Origin: DASVHS01 sp038244815
GTDB lineage: Bacteria > Acidobacteriota > Thermoanaerobaculia > Gp7-AA8
Reading direction: 5' to 3'
DNA: 64,000 nt
NCBI GenBank assembly: GCA_038244815.1
Contig: JBBRTB010000015.1
Location: 43,594-107,593 of the forward strand
The position numbers and the translations under genes are program-made. Below, in pieces: positions 16,703 to 24,967 of the stretch. Position 1 is the stretch's first letter, and each line of letters starts with the position of its first letter. The notes under the pieces are model-generated. The model was not told where the DNA came from, ran no database searches, and worked only from the letters and a program-made list of their open reading frames with translations.

Positions 16703-17707
16703 ATGATTCGACGAATCCTGTTTCACGGTCTGCTGGCTATGGCACTGCTGCTGACGGGCATCGCCACGGCATCGGGGCAAGGCGACTTCGCGACGACCGA
16801 CACGAACGGGCCGCCTCCCACGCCGCTGCCGACCGGCCTGATCCTCATCCCGGGGGCGGTGGCGCGCTCGAGCGACTCGCGAACGCCGCTGCCTGAGACC
16901 GGCCGCATCGTCAGGAGCGTGTACCGCAACGCCTACTTCGGCCTCTCCTACACTCTTCCCGAGGAGTGGATCCAGGAGTTCTCAGGACCGCCGCCGTCGG
17001 ATACGGGACAGTACGTGCTGGCCGAGATCTCACCGTCGAAGTCGTTCAAAGGCCCCAGCCGGGGCTCGATTCTCATCACCGCCCAGGACCTCTTCTTCTC
17101 GCTCGGCCCTGGACAGACCGCCGCCGAAATCATCCAGGACTCGGCCGAACACCTGCCCTCGTTTTACAAACTCGAATCAGGGCCCGCCGACCTCGACATT
17201 GCGAACCATCGAGTGACGCGGTACGACTACGCATCCCCGGCGGCCGGACTGCATTGGCGTGTTCTGGCCACCGAGGTGCGCTGCCACTCCGTGCAGTTCG
17301 TGCTGACGAGTGCCGATCCGGGACTTCTGGACGCCATGGTCGAGGGAGTGAAGCACTCCGAGTTTCTGGCCGAGCCCACGCCTGGTCGTGGCGGCGGCGA
17401 AGTGCCGGTCTGCATTCCCCACTATGCCGTTCCGGCCAACATCGAATACAAGGTCGAACCGGTGATGACCACGCGCAAGGCGGACTCGATGCCGGTGCGC
17501 ATCATCATCGGCAAGTCCGGCAAGGTGGAGCACGTGCATGTGATCAGCGCATTCGCCGAGCAGGCCACGATCATCACCGACGCGCTGCTGCAGTGGCGCT
17601 TCAAGCCTTACCTCGTGAATGGAGAGCCCGTGGCCGTCGAGACCGGTCTCGTGTTCGGGTTCGACCGCAAGCGGGCAGCCGCAAAAAAATCAGCCCATCT
17701 CGATTAG
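16703..17707 (+). CDS. Secreted protein with C-terminal TonB-C-like domain
   Basis: The 334-residue product has a signal peptide (MIRRILFHGLLAMALLLTGIATA) and AAAGGAG before the ATG at 16703. The middle (NAYFGLSYTLPEEWIQEF, HRVTRYDYASPAAGLHW) resembles a PsbP/DUF1795-like envelope domain. The last 85 residues (MPVRIIIGKSGKVEHVHVISA ... ALLQWRFKPYLVNGEPVAVET) match the C-terminal domain of TonB/AgmX proteins, which in TonB contacts receptor plugs. There is no transmembrane anchor beyond the signal and no Pro-rich rod, so it is unlikely to act as a true TonB. Function is unknown. It follows the di-heme cytochrome in the same direction. Confidence 0.75.
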   Translation: MIRRILFHGLLAMALLLTGIATASGQGDFATTDTNGPPPTPLPTGLILIPGAVARSSDSRTPLPETGRIVRSVYRNAYFGLSYTLPEEWIQEFSGPPPSDTGQYVLAEISPSKSFKGPSRGSILITAQDLFFSLGPGQTAAEIIQDSAEHLPSFYKLESGPADLDIANHRVTRYDYASPAAGLHWRVLATEVRCHSVQFVLTSADPGLLDAMVEGVKHSEFLAEPTPGRGGGEVPVCIPHYAVPANIEYKVEPVMTTRKADSMPVRIIIGKSGKVEHVHVISAFAEQATIITDALLQWRFKPYLVNGEPVAVETGLVFGFDRKRAAAKKSAHLD

Positions 17708-17756
17708 AAGCAGAGCGCGTTCAGGGCCGCGAAGCCGTGTGATACAACTCGCGGCC

Positions 17757-19013
17757 ATGCTCCGGATCGAAGACTACAAATTGCCCAACGGCCTGCGGGT
17801 CGTGCTCAACGAGGATCACTCCGCTCCCCTCGTCGCCGTCAACGTCTGGTACCACGTCGGATCGAAGAACGAGCGAAAGGGGCGCACGGGCTTCGCCCAT
17901 CTGTTCGAGCACATGCTCTTCTCCGGGTCGGAGCACGTCGGCAACAACGAGCATTTCCGCTACGTGCAGTCGGTGGGTGGCGTGCTGAATGGAACGACAT
18001 TCTTTGACCGCACGAATTACTTTGAAACATTACCATCTAACTATTTGGCGCTGGGGCTCTGGCTGGAGTCCGACCGCATGGGCTTCTTTCTCCCCGCCCT
18101 CACCCAGGAGAAGCTCGACATCCAGCGCGAAGTAGTGAAGGAAGAGCGCCGCCAGCGCTACGACAACGCGCCCTACGGCACGGCCTTCGAGCGCCTACTG
18201 CATCTCTCCTACGATCCCGACTACCCGTACCACTGGCCGACGATCGGCTCGATGGCGGATCTGGCCGCGGCGTCGCTCGACGACATCCGGGAGTTCTTCG
18301 CCACGTGGTACCGCCCCGACAACGCCGTGCTCACGCTCGTCGGCGACTTCGTCCCGGCCGTGGCCAGGCGTCTCATCGAGAAATACTTCGGCGACATCCA
18401 GCCGGGCGGACGGTTTCCCAGCTTCGAGGCCAAACGCGACCCGATGCAGTCGGAGCGGCGGGAGACGTTTTCCTCCATCGTGCAACTGCCGCGCATCTAC
18501 CGGCTCTACCACCTGCCGAAGATGGGCGACCGCGACTGGATCGCCGCGGACATGCTTTCCACGATCCTCGGCAGCGATAAAGCGAGCCGGCTCGACCGGG
18601 CTCTCGTGCACGAGCAGCAGATCGCCCAGGACGTGGCCGCGTACGTGCTGCCGACCGAATCGACGGGCATGTTGATGATGCATGCCACGGCCAAGGAAGG
18701 GGTCGAGGTGACGCGGCTGGAGCGAGCCATGGACGACGAGATCGCCCGCGTCGTCGCGGACGGCATCACCGATGACGAGCTGACGCGCGCGCGCGTACGC
18801 GCCGAGGTCGAGTACGCGCATCAGATCGAGAACTACGACTCGCGCGCCGACATGATCGGCATGATGGCCACGTACTTCGGCGATCCGCAGCGCGTGCACA
18901 CCTGGCTCGACGCGTACGACAGCGCCACGGCCGACGATCTCGCGCGCGTGGCGCGCACCTGGCTCACGCCCGAGAATCGCGCCACCAGCATCTACGTTCC
19001 GGAGGCTGCATGA
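17757..19013 (+). CDS. M16 zinc metallopeptidase, catalytic subunit
   Basis: The 418-residue protein shows the inverted zinc motif HLFEH at residues 48-52, with the further ligand Glu in REVVKEERRQ. It has the usual two-lobed M16 layout with YRPDNAVLTLVGDF at the end of the first lobe. It lacks a signal peptide. It overlaps the next M16 gene by four bases (ATGA), and that partner has lost the zinc motif, so the two probably form a heterodimer like mitochondrial processing peptidase, with this one as beta. Likely substrates are oligopeptides or unfolded proteins. ATG 17757 follows a TACAAC sequence by eight bases and has no ribosome binding site; an upstream in-frame extension overlaps the previous gene and is unconserved. 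Confidence 0.92.
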   Translation: MLRIEDYKLPNGLRVVLNEDHSAPLVAVNVWYHVGSKNERKGRTGFAHLFEHMLFSGSEHVGNNEHFRYVQSVGGVLNGTTFFDRTNYFETLPSNYLALGLWLESDRMGFFLPALTQEKLDIQREVVKEERRQRYDNAPYGTAFERLLHLSYDPDYPYHWPTIGSMADLAAASLDDIREFFATWYRPDNAVLTLVGDFVPAVARRLIEKYFGDIQPGGRFPSFEAKRDPMQSERRETFSSIVQLPRIYRLYHLPKMGDRDWIAADMLSTILGSDKASRLDRALVHEQQIAQDVAAYVLPTESTGMLMMHATAKEGVEVTRLERAMDDEIARVVADGITDDELTRARVRAEVEYAHQIENYDSRADMIGMMATYFGDPQRVHTWLDAYDSATADDLARVARTWLTPENRATSIYVPEAA

Positions 19014-20380
19014 GCGACGACTTCCGGACCTCCGCTCCGAAACCGGATGCCCCACGCCCCTATCACTTTCCTCATGTCACCCGTCAGACGCTGCCGAACG
19101 GATTGCGGGTGCTGGTGGCCGAGAATCGCAACGCGCCGGTCGTGGCCATGCGCACGCTCGTTCGATCGGGAGCCGATCACGATGACGCGGAGCACGCCGG
19201 TCTGGCCTCGCTCGTGGCCGATCTGCTCGACGAGGGCGCCGGGGACCGTGATGCCATGCGCCTGGCCGAGGACATCGGACTGCTCGGCGGGTCGCTCGGA
19301 TCGGGAGCCGACTGGGATGCCTCCTACATCTCGGCCGATGTGCTGAGCCGCAACACCGGTCCGACCGTGTCGATTCTCTCGGATGTATCGTCGCGCGCCA
19401 CGCTGCCGCAGGACGGCTTCGACCGCGTGCGCAGCGAACGGCTGACCGACATCCTGCAGCAACGCGACGAGCCGTCGGCCATCGCCGGAAAGCGGTTCGC
19501 CTCGCTGCTCTACGGTGAGGGAGCGTACGGCAACTCCATCGTCGGCAACGCCAACAGCGTCTCCCGCATCACCGTCGAAGACGTGCGCCGCTTCTACAAA
19601 CAGCACTTCGTTCCAAACAACAGCTCCGTCGTCGTGGCCGGCGACGTCTCCGCCGCGGAAGGCCTGACCATGGTGGAGGGCACGTTCGGACAGTGGCAGC
19701 GCGGCGCCGAACCTCCCCGTCCGACCGTGTCGCCGCGCACCATCGAATCGAGCCGGATCTACATCATCGATCGTCCGCAGGCCGTCCAGTCGGAGATCCG
19801 CATCGGACACATCGGCGTGCCGCGCTCCTGCAACGACTACTTTCCTCTCTCCGTGATGAACGCACTGCTGGGCGGCGTGTTCAACTCGCGCATCAATCTC
19901 AACCTGCGCGAGCGGCACGGCTACACGTACGGCGCGCGCTCGGCATTCGCCTTCCGCCGCCAGGCTGGTCCGTTCGTCGTGGCCGCGCCGGTGCGCAACG
20001 AAGTGACGCGCGAGTCGGTGCAGGAGGTGCTCGCCGAGCTCCGGCGCATCCGCACCGGCGACGTGGAGACTGTGGAGCTGGACGACACGAAGAACTACCT
20101 GATGGGCGTCTTCCCGGCCACGGTGCAGAGCTCGAGCGACATCGCCAGCCGGCTCGTGGACATGGAGCTCTACGGCCTCCCCGAGGATTACTTCGACCGC
20201 TTTCGCGAGAACATCGCCGCGGTCGGCCGCGAGGAGATCGAGCGCGTGGCCAGGAAGTACATCGATCCCGACCGTGCACTCATCGTGATCGTCGGCAGTG
20301 CCAAAGCCATTCGCGAGCCACTGGGACTGCTGGGCTTTCCCATTCAGGAGCTGGACATCGAGGGGAAAGAAGTGGCCTGA
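19010..20380 (+). CDS. M16 peptidase-like protein, non-catalytic partner
   Basis: This 456-residue homologue of the preceding gene lacks the HxxEH zinc site: the equivalent region reads HAGLASLVADLLDEG. It keeps the C-lobe Arg/Tyr pair and glycine-rich loop (LNLRERHGYTYGARSAF) used to hold substrate. This is the division of labour seen in alpha/beta processing peptidases and in bacterial two-gene M16 pairs. Translation is coupled to the catalytic subunit through an ATGA overlap. No signal peptide is seen, so the complex should be cytoplasmic unless it is exported by another route. The stop lies four bases from the end of a decayed convergent gene (20384-20525). Confidence 0.92.
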   Translation: MSDDFRTSAPKPDAPRPYHFPHVTRQTLPNGLRVLVAENRNAPVVAMRTLVRSGADHDDAEHAGLASLVADLLDEGAGDRDAMRLAEDIGLLGGSLGSGADWDASYISADVLSRNTGPTVSILSDVSSRATLPQDGFDRVRSERLTDILQQRDEPSAIAGKRFASLLYGEGAYGNSIVGNANSVSRITVEDVRRFYKQHFVPNNSSVVVAGDVSAAEGLTMVEGTFGQWQRGAEPPRPTVSPRTIESSRIYIIDRPQAVQSEIRIGHIGVPRSCNDYFPLSVMNALLGGVFNSRINLNLRERHGYTYGARSAFAFRRQAGPFVVAAPVRNEVTRESVQEVLAELRRIRTGDVETVELDDTKNYLMGVFPATVQSSSDIASRLVDMELYGLPEDYFDRFRENIAAVGREEIERVARKYIDPDRALIVIVGSAKAIREPLGLLGFPIQELDIEGKEVA

Positions 20381-20383
20381 CGC

Positions 20384-20525
20384 TCAGCGCAGAATCGCGT
20401 AACTCACCTTCGTGAAGGATTCCCCCGGGGGCTCTGCCGATCGCCAGCGGCGGAGGCGGAAGCGGCGCTTCCTCAGCGAACAGCGGGAGGGTCGAGAGGA
20501 TCGCCAGCAGCAGCGCTGTTCGCAT
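20384..20525 (-). pseudogene. Remnant of a small secreted-protein gene (possible frameshift)
   Basis: ATG 20525 has GGAG four bases upstream and encodes a convincing signal peptide (MRTALLLAILSTLPLFA) followed by EEAPLPPPP. A one-base shift in the CCCCCGGGGG run at 20422-20431 would give a frame ending PGESFTKVSYAILR and stopping at 20384, four bases from the M16 stop. Read without the shift, the frame continues antisense into the M16 gene to 20280. With only about 47 codons, an internal deletion of a longer gene is likely. This is low certainty. Confidence 0.3.
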
Positions 20526-21024
20526 CGGCTCCAATTACGCCTGAAACAGTGCTGCGTTGCGTTACCGGCCGGTCAGGGCTCGGGTACGCTTCGCGGTCCA
20601 TCGCCAGCGCCGCTCCCGCGGCCACGACCTGCATCAGCAGAAGGAGCGACGAGATCCCGTGCATGCGCCCGAACTGCCTGCGGATCGGATTCACATTGGA
20701 CAATTCGCTGATCGGCACCGGCGAAGACGCGCGGATCGACCGGATGCGCAGATCGGTGGCCGCCTGCCCCGCCGCCAGCACGATGGCCACGAACACGATG
20801 GCCAGCACGTAGGCGCGGCCGCGCCGCCAGTCGAGAATGAGCAGCAGGAGAGGGGCGATGAGGCCGATGTAGTGCCAGCGCGCCAGCATCACGCCGACGA
20901 TGTCGGCGGCAATGGTCGTGCTCGGCGCGGCGCGGAACGCCGCCGGCGCAGCCACGGCGATCAGAAACAGACCGCTGCCGAGCCAGATAGCGTGAATGAA
21001 GCGTGCGATGAGGTGCCCGTTCAT
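20473..21024 (-). CDS. DUF4149-type four-helix membrane protein
   Basis: The 183-residue protein has four hydrophobic helices: IARFIHAIWLGSGLFLIAVA, the YIGLIAPLLLLIL segment, YVLAIVFVAIVLAAGQA and GISSLLLLMQVVAAGAAL. They are separated by short loops with the conserved SNVNPIRRQFGRMHGIS, which fits the DUF4149 family of small inner-membrane proteins of unknown function. The ATG overlaps the mtnA stop as ATGA, so the two are co-translated. About 35 residues after the last helix are polar and probably disordered, and their coding part overlaps the remnant at 20384-20525. No catalytic motif is visible. Confidence 0.75.
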   Translation of the reverse strand: MNGHLIARFIHAIWLGSGLFLIAVAAPAAFRAAPSTTIAADIVGVMLARWHYIGLIAPLLLLILDWRRGRAYVLAIVFVAIVLAAGQAATDLRIRSIRASSPVPISELSNVNPIRRQFGRMHGISSLLLLMQVVAAGAALAMDREAYPSPDRPVTQRSTVSGVIGADANSAAAGDPLDPPAVR

Positions 21025-22025
21025 GTGACGATCCTGGCGATCGATTCGTTGAGGGGCGGCCACAAAACGCCGCGATCGGTGATGATGGCCGTGATGAGAT
21101 GCGCCGGCGTAACGTCGAAAGCCGGATGGCGGATGGCCACTCCCACCGGCGCGATCTGCCGGCCGAAGGCCTCGTAGACCTCGCCGGCATTCCGTTCCTC
21201 GATCGGGATCTCGTCCCCGCTCATGCAATGGATGTCGATCGTCGACAACGGTGCGGCGATGTAGAACGGAACGGCGTGCGCGTTAGCCAGCACTGCCAAT
21301 GGATACGTGCCGATCTTGTTGGCGGTGTCGCCGTTCGCGGCGATGCGATCGGCGCCCACGACCACGGCGTCGAAGCGGTCCTGCTGGAAGAAATGCCCGG
21401 CCATGCTGTCGGTGATCAGGGTGACGTCGATACCATCCCGCTGCAGCTCCCAGGCGGTGAGACGGGCACCCTGCAGATAGGGGCGGGTCTCGCCGGCGAA
21501 CACGTCGATGCTCTTGCCGCTCTCGACGGCGGCCCGGATGACGCCCAGTGCTGTGCCGTAGCCGCCGGTGGCGAGCGCTCCGGCGTTGCAGTGCGTGAGC
21601 ACGGTGCTCCGTTGCCCGAGGAGCTCCGCGCCGAAACGGGCCAGGCGTTTGTTTGCCTCGACGTCTTCGCTCAGGATCTTCTCTGCTTCGCGCTCGAGGT
21701 TTTCACCGCGGTCATGAGCGTCGAGCATGCGCTCGATGGCCCAATGCAGATTGACCGCCGTCGGCCGAGTGGTCCGCAGCCGGGCCGCCGCTTCGACGAC
21801 ATCCTCGCCGTTGCGGGAAGCGAGAGCCATACCGAACGCGGCAGCCACGCCGATGGCTGGCGCGCCGCGAATGATCATGTCCCGGATTGCGTTAGCGACG
21901 GATGTGCAGTCGCTGCAATCGATCCACTTTTCTTCGCCCGGTAAGAGCCGCTGGTCGAGCAATTGCAGCGAGTGGCCGGTCCAGCGAAGCGGTGCCACGT
22001 GTGCCGCTCTCGCGGTTGGAATCAC
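21021..22025 (-). CDS. mtnA: S-methyl-5-thioribose-1-phosphate isomerase
   Basis: MtnA converts methylthioribose-1-phosphate to methylthioribulose-1-phosphate in methionine salvage. The 334-residue protein contains MIIRGAPAIGVAAAFG, VLTHCNAGALATGGYGTALGV with the catalytic Cys, VFAGETRPYLQGARLTAWEL, and VVVGADRIAANGDTANKIGTYPLA with the catalytic Asp. Residues separating it from eIF2B-type regulators (the Cys and Asp) are all present. It starts with GTG at 22025, six bases behind a TAGTAT box, with no ribosome binding site. It is divergent from gap and shares a symmetric promoter with it. No other methionine-salvage gene is in the window. Confidence 0.95.
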   Translation of the reverse strand: MIPTARAAHVAPLRWTGHSLQLLDQRLLPGEEKWIDCSDCTSVANAIRDMIIRGAPAIGVAAAFGMALASRNGEDVVEAAARLRTTRPTAVNLHWAIERMLDAHDRGENLEREAEKILSEDVEANKRLARFGAELLGQRSTVLTHCNAGALATGGYGTALGVIRAAVESGKSIDVFAGETRPYLQGARLTAWELQRDGIDVTLITDSMAGHFFQQDRFDAVVVGADRIAANGDTANKIGTYPLAVLANAHAVPFYIAAPLSTIDIHCMSGDEIPIEERNAGEVYEAFGRQIAPVGVAIRHPAFDVTPAHLITAIITDRGVLWPPLNESIARIVT

Positions 22026-22030
22026 GTCGA

Positions 22031-22037
22031 TATACTA
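22031..22037. promoter_or_regulatory. Symmetric -10 region serving mtnA and gap
   Basis: The seven bases TATACTA contain TATACT on the plus strand (towards gap, with a leader of about 75 bases) and TAGTAT on the minus strand (six bases from the mtnA GTG). One AT-rich step could start both transcripts. Confidence 0.5.
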
Positions 22038-22115
22038 ACCGGGTTCGCTCCGGGAACGAGCGAGGAGCCGGCGCCAAGCACGCTGTGCCCGGGACGAACC
22101 GAGCGGAGGAGCCCC

Positions 22116-23141
22116 ATGGTAAAGGTTGGAGTGAACGGATTCGGCCGCATCGGACGCAACGTCGTCCGCGCGGCACTGGCTGGAGAGTTCGACATCGAGT
22201 TCGTTGCCGTCAACGATCTGACCGATGCCGCCAGTCTCGCCTATCTGCTGAAGTACGACTCCGTTCACGGAACGATTCCGAACGAAATCAAAGCGACGTC
22301 GAAAGGTTTGACGATCGACGGCAGAGAGATGCGCGTCTTCTCGAGTCCCGATCCCGCGGACATTCCGTGGGGTGAGGTGGGCGCGGAGATCGTCGTGGAG
22401 TCGTCGGGGCGTTTCACCTCGAAGGACAAGGCCTCGCGCCATCTGCGCAAGGGCGTCGAGCACGTGATCATCTCCGCGCCTTCGAAGGACGCCGACATCA
22501 CCGTGTGCATGGGCGTGAACGAGGACGCGCTCGACGCCTCGAAGCACAAGATCATCTCGAACGCCTCCTGCACGACGAACTGTCTGGCCCCGGTTGCGAA
22601 AGTGCTGCACGAGAAGTTCGGCATCAAGACTGGCATCATGACCACGATTCACTCCTACACGAACGATCAGGTGATCCTCGACCTGTCCCACAAGGATCTG
22701 CGCCGCGGCCGCGCCGCAGCGCTGTCGATGATTCCCACGACCACCGGCGCCGCGAAAGCGGTCGGCCTGGTCCTGCCGGAGCTCAAGGGCAAGCTCGACG
22801 GGATCTCCGTGCGCGTGCCGACGCCGAATGTCTCCCTCGTCGACCTCACTTTCCAGACCGAGAAGGCCGCCAGCGCCGACGAGATCAACGGGGTGCTACG
22901 CGACGCCGCGCACGGGCGGCTGAAAGGCATCCTCACCTGCAGCGATGAACAGCTCGTCTCGGTCGACTTCAACGGCAATCCGCACTCGTCGATCCTGGAC
23001 ACGACGTTTACCCGCTCGGTCGATCCCCACATGCACAAGATCCTGGCCTGGTACGACAACGAGTGGGGCTACTCGAACCGCATTCTCGATCTCATCGCCT
23101 ACGTGGCGCGGGTGAAGAGTGAATCGCTCGCGGCAAGATGA
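22116..23141 (+). CDS. gap: Glyceraldehyde-3-phosphate dehydrogenase
   Basis: This 341-residue glycolytic enzyme has the NAD-binding start VKVGVNGFGRIGRNVVRAA, the catalytic Cys in ISNASCTTNCLAPV, the base His in MTTIHSYTNDQ, and WYDNEWGYSNR at the end. The start ATG 22116 is preceded by GGAGGAG. It overlaps pgk by four bases (ATGA), giving the classical gap-pgk operon that catalyses successive steps of glycolysis. The Asp after the nucleotide-binding fold's second strand (AVNDLTD) is the usual feature of NAD rather than NADP preference. Transcription probably starts just downstream of the TATACT at 22031. Confidence 0.97.
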   Translation: MVKVGVNGFGRIGRNVVRAALAGEFDIEFVAVNDLTDAASLAYLLKYDSVHGTIPNEIKATSKGLTIDGREMRVFSSPDPADIPWGEVGAEIVVESSGRFTSKDKASRHLRKGVEHVIISAPSKDADITVCMGVNEDALDASKHKIISNASCTTNCLAPVAKVLHEKFGIKTGIMTTIHSYTNDQVILDLSHKDLRRGRAAALSMIPTTTGAAKAVGLVLPELKGKLDGISVRVPTPNVSLVDLTFQTEKAASADEINGVLRDAAHGRLKGILTCSDEQLVSVDFNGNPHSSILDTTFTRSVDPHMHKILAWYDNEWGYSNRILDLIAYVARVKSESLAAR

Positions 23142-24328
23142 TCGGCATCCGCACCATCGACCGGCTGCAGCTAGGCTCCGGCTCTCGCGTGTTCTATCGC
23201 GTCGACTACAACGTGCCTCTCGAGGGCACGCGCATCAGCGATGCCACGCGCATCGAGGAGACGCTGCCCACGCTCGATCTCCTGCGAAGCCGCGGCGTCT
23301 CCATCGTCATCGCCAGCCACCTCGGCCGTCCCAGGGGCGAGCGCAATGCCAAGGACTCGCTCAAACCCGTTCGCGAGGCACTGTCCAGGCTCGTCCACGC
23401 GGATGTGCAGTGGGCCGATGACTGCATCGGTCCCGATGCGGTACAGAAATCGAAGTCGCTCCAACCGGGGGAGATGCTGCTCCTGGAGAACCTGCGCTTT
23501 CACGCCGGCGAAGAGAAGAACGACCGCGTCTTCGCCGGGAAGCTGCGCGAGCTCGGCGATTTCTACGTGAACGATGCCTTCGGCGCCTGCCACCGCGCGC
23601 ACGCGTCGATCGAGGCGCTGCCGCGCCTCTTCCCGAAAGAGAACATCGCTGGCGGCCTGCTCCTGGCCCGCGAGCTCGAGTTCCTCCAGAAAGTGACCAA
23701 CGTCTCGGCCCGTCCCTTCGCCGCGCTGCTCGGCGGCGCGAAGATCGCCGGAAAGATCGAGGCGCTCGAAGCGCTGGCCAGACTCGCCGACGTGGTCCTC
23801 ATCGGCGGCGGCATGGCCAATACGTTCCTGGCCGCGCAGAACGTCAATATGGGCGAGTCGCTCGTCGATCACGATTCCATGGAAACCGCCACACGGATTC
23901 TCTCCGCCGGTCATCGCGCCCAGATCATTCTGCCGGTCGATCTGGTCGTCGCTGATTCGCTCCAGTCGCCGTCGAAGATCGAGACAGTCCGCGTGAGCGA
24001 GGGCCTGAAAGAGCCGCAGAAAGCGTTCGACATCGGACCGAAGACGATCGAGAAATACGCAAGCGAGCTCGGAAAGGCCAGAACGATCTTCTGGAACGGC
24101 CCGATGGGTGTGTTCGAGAAGGAGGCGTTCGCGAAAGGAACGATGGCCATGGCCCGTGCCATCGCCGAAGCGGACGCCATCACGATCGTCGGCGGCGGCG
24201 AGTCGGTGGAAGCCGTGAAAGCATCCGGCTTCGCCAAACGAATCAGTCATACTTCCACAGGCGGCGGCGCGTCGCTGGAGTTCATCTCCGGTGAGGCGCT
24301 GCCCGGCGTGGAGGTACTCAGAATGTGA
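23138..24328 (+). CDS. pgk: Phosphoglycerate kinase
   Basis: The 396-residue enzyme makes ATP from 1,3-bisphosphoglycerate. It has the substrate motif FYRVDYNVPLEG, IASHLGRPRGE, LLENLRFHAGEEKND, NDAFGACHRAHAS, the ADP-binding hinge LGGAKIAGKIEAL, and the C-terminal STGGGASLEFISGEALPG. Two substitutions stand out: RVDYNVP instead of the common RVDFNVP, and IVGGGESVEAV where nearly all phosphoglycerate kinases have GGGDS. That Asp helps bind Mg-nucleotide, so Glu is a conservative but unusual change. Its ATG overlaps the gap stop. A tandem 8-mer tract lies directly downstream. Confidence 0.97.
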   Translation: MIGIRTIDRLQLGSGSRVFYRVDYNVPLEGTRISDATRIEETLPTLDLLRSRGVSIVIASHLGRPRGERNAKDSLKPVREALSRLVHADVQWADDCIGPDAVQKSKSLQPGEMLLLENLRFHAGEEKNDRVFAGKLRELGDFYVNDAFGACHRAHASIEALPRLFPKENIAGGLLLARELEFLQKVTNVSARPFAALLGGAKIAGKIEALEALARLADVVLIGGGMANTFLAAQNVNMGESLVDHDSMETATRILSAGHRAQIILPVDLVVADSLQSPSKIETVRVSEGLKEPQKAFDIGPKTIEKYASELGKARTIFWNGPMGVFEKEAFAKGTMAMARAIAEADAITIVGGGESVEAVKASGFAKRISHTSTGGGASLEFISGEALPGVEVLRM

Positions 24329-24398
24329 GGTCGCTGGGTCGCCGGGTCGTTCGCAACCCCCCAGCGTCCCAGAGTCCCAGCATCCCAGCGTCCCAGTC
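24329..24398. repeat. Short tandem repeats between pgk and the CYTH gene
   Basis: GGGTCGCT-like units and then four CAGCGTCC-like octamers run up to the CYTH start codon. The two unit types are partly complementary (GGTCGCTGGG against CCCAGCG), so a hairpin is possible. Confidence 0.75.
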
Positions 24399-24400
24399 CG

Positions 24401-24967
24401 ATGGCTCAGGAAATCGAAGTGAAGTTCCCGCTGCGCGATCGCAACGAGCTCGTGCAGAAGCTCCGCGGGATCGGCGCGACCCGGCTCTACGCGGAGACGT
24501 TCGAGGACAACATCGTCCTCGACCGGCGGGGAGAGCTGCGAACGCGCGGGGCGCTGCTGCGCGTACGGAAATTCGGACGCTACGCGCTGGCGACCTACAA
24601 AGGGACGATGTCGATCGAAGACGGAATCAAGTCGCGCGAGGAAGTGCAGACCGGTGTGGAGAGCTTCGAGCTGGCCATCCAGCTCTTCGACTCCCTCGGC
24701 TTCAAGCCCGTCTTCCGCTACCAGAAGTTCCGGGAGGTCTGGCGCATCAGCGACGTCGAGGTGGTGCTGGATCGAACCCCCATCGGCAACTATTTCGAGA
24801 TCGAGGGGCCGGTGGAGGTCATCCGTACCGTGGCCGCGCAACTGGGCATGAATATGGATCAGGCCATCCGGCAGTCGTACGCCGATTTGTACCGCCAGCA
24901 TCGCCGCACGCGCGCCGATCTGCCGGAGAACATGGTTTTTGCACCTGAGGATCTTCCAAGCGCATGA
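24401..24967 (+). CDS. CYTH-domain protein (class IV adenylate cyclase / triphosphatase-like)
   Basis: The 188-residue protein starts with the ExExK metal-binding signature (EIEVKF) and continues with the antiparallel tunnel strands (ELRTRGALLRVRKFGRYALATYKG, KSREEVQTGV, FEIEGPVEVIR). CYTH enzymes bind triphosphates inside a beta tunnel. Members act as CyaB-type adenylate cyclases, thiamine triphosphatases or inorganic triphosphatases, and these cannot be told apart here. The Lys/Arg/Glu set needed to hold a triphosphate seems complete. It overlaps the nucleotidyltransferase gene by four bases (ATGA), so the products are co-translated. The start ATG sits at the edge of a tandem-repeat tract and has no clear ribosome binding site. 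Confidence 0.85.
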   Translation: MAQEIEVKFPLRDRNELVQKLRGIGATRLYAETFEDNIVLDRRGELRTRGALLRVRKFGRYALATYKGTMSIEDGIKSREEVQTGVESFELAIQLFDSLGFKPVFRYQKFREVWRISDVEVVLDRTPIGNYFEIEGPVEVIRTVAAQLGMNMDQAIRQSYADLYRQHRRTRADLPENMVFAPEDLPSA

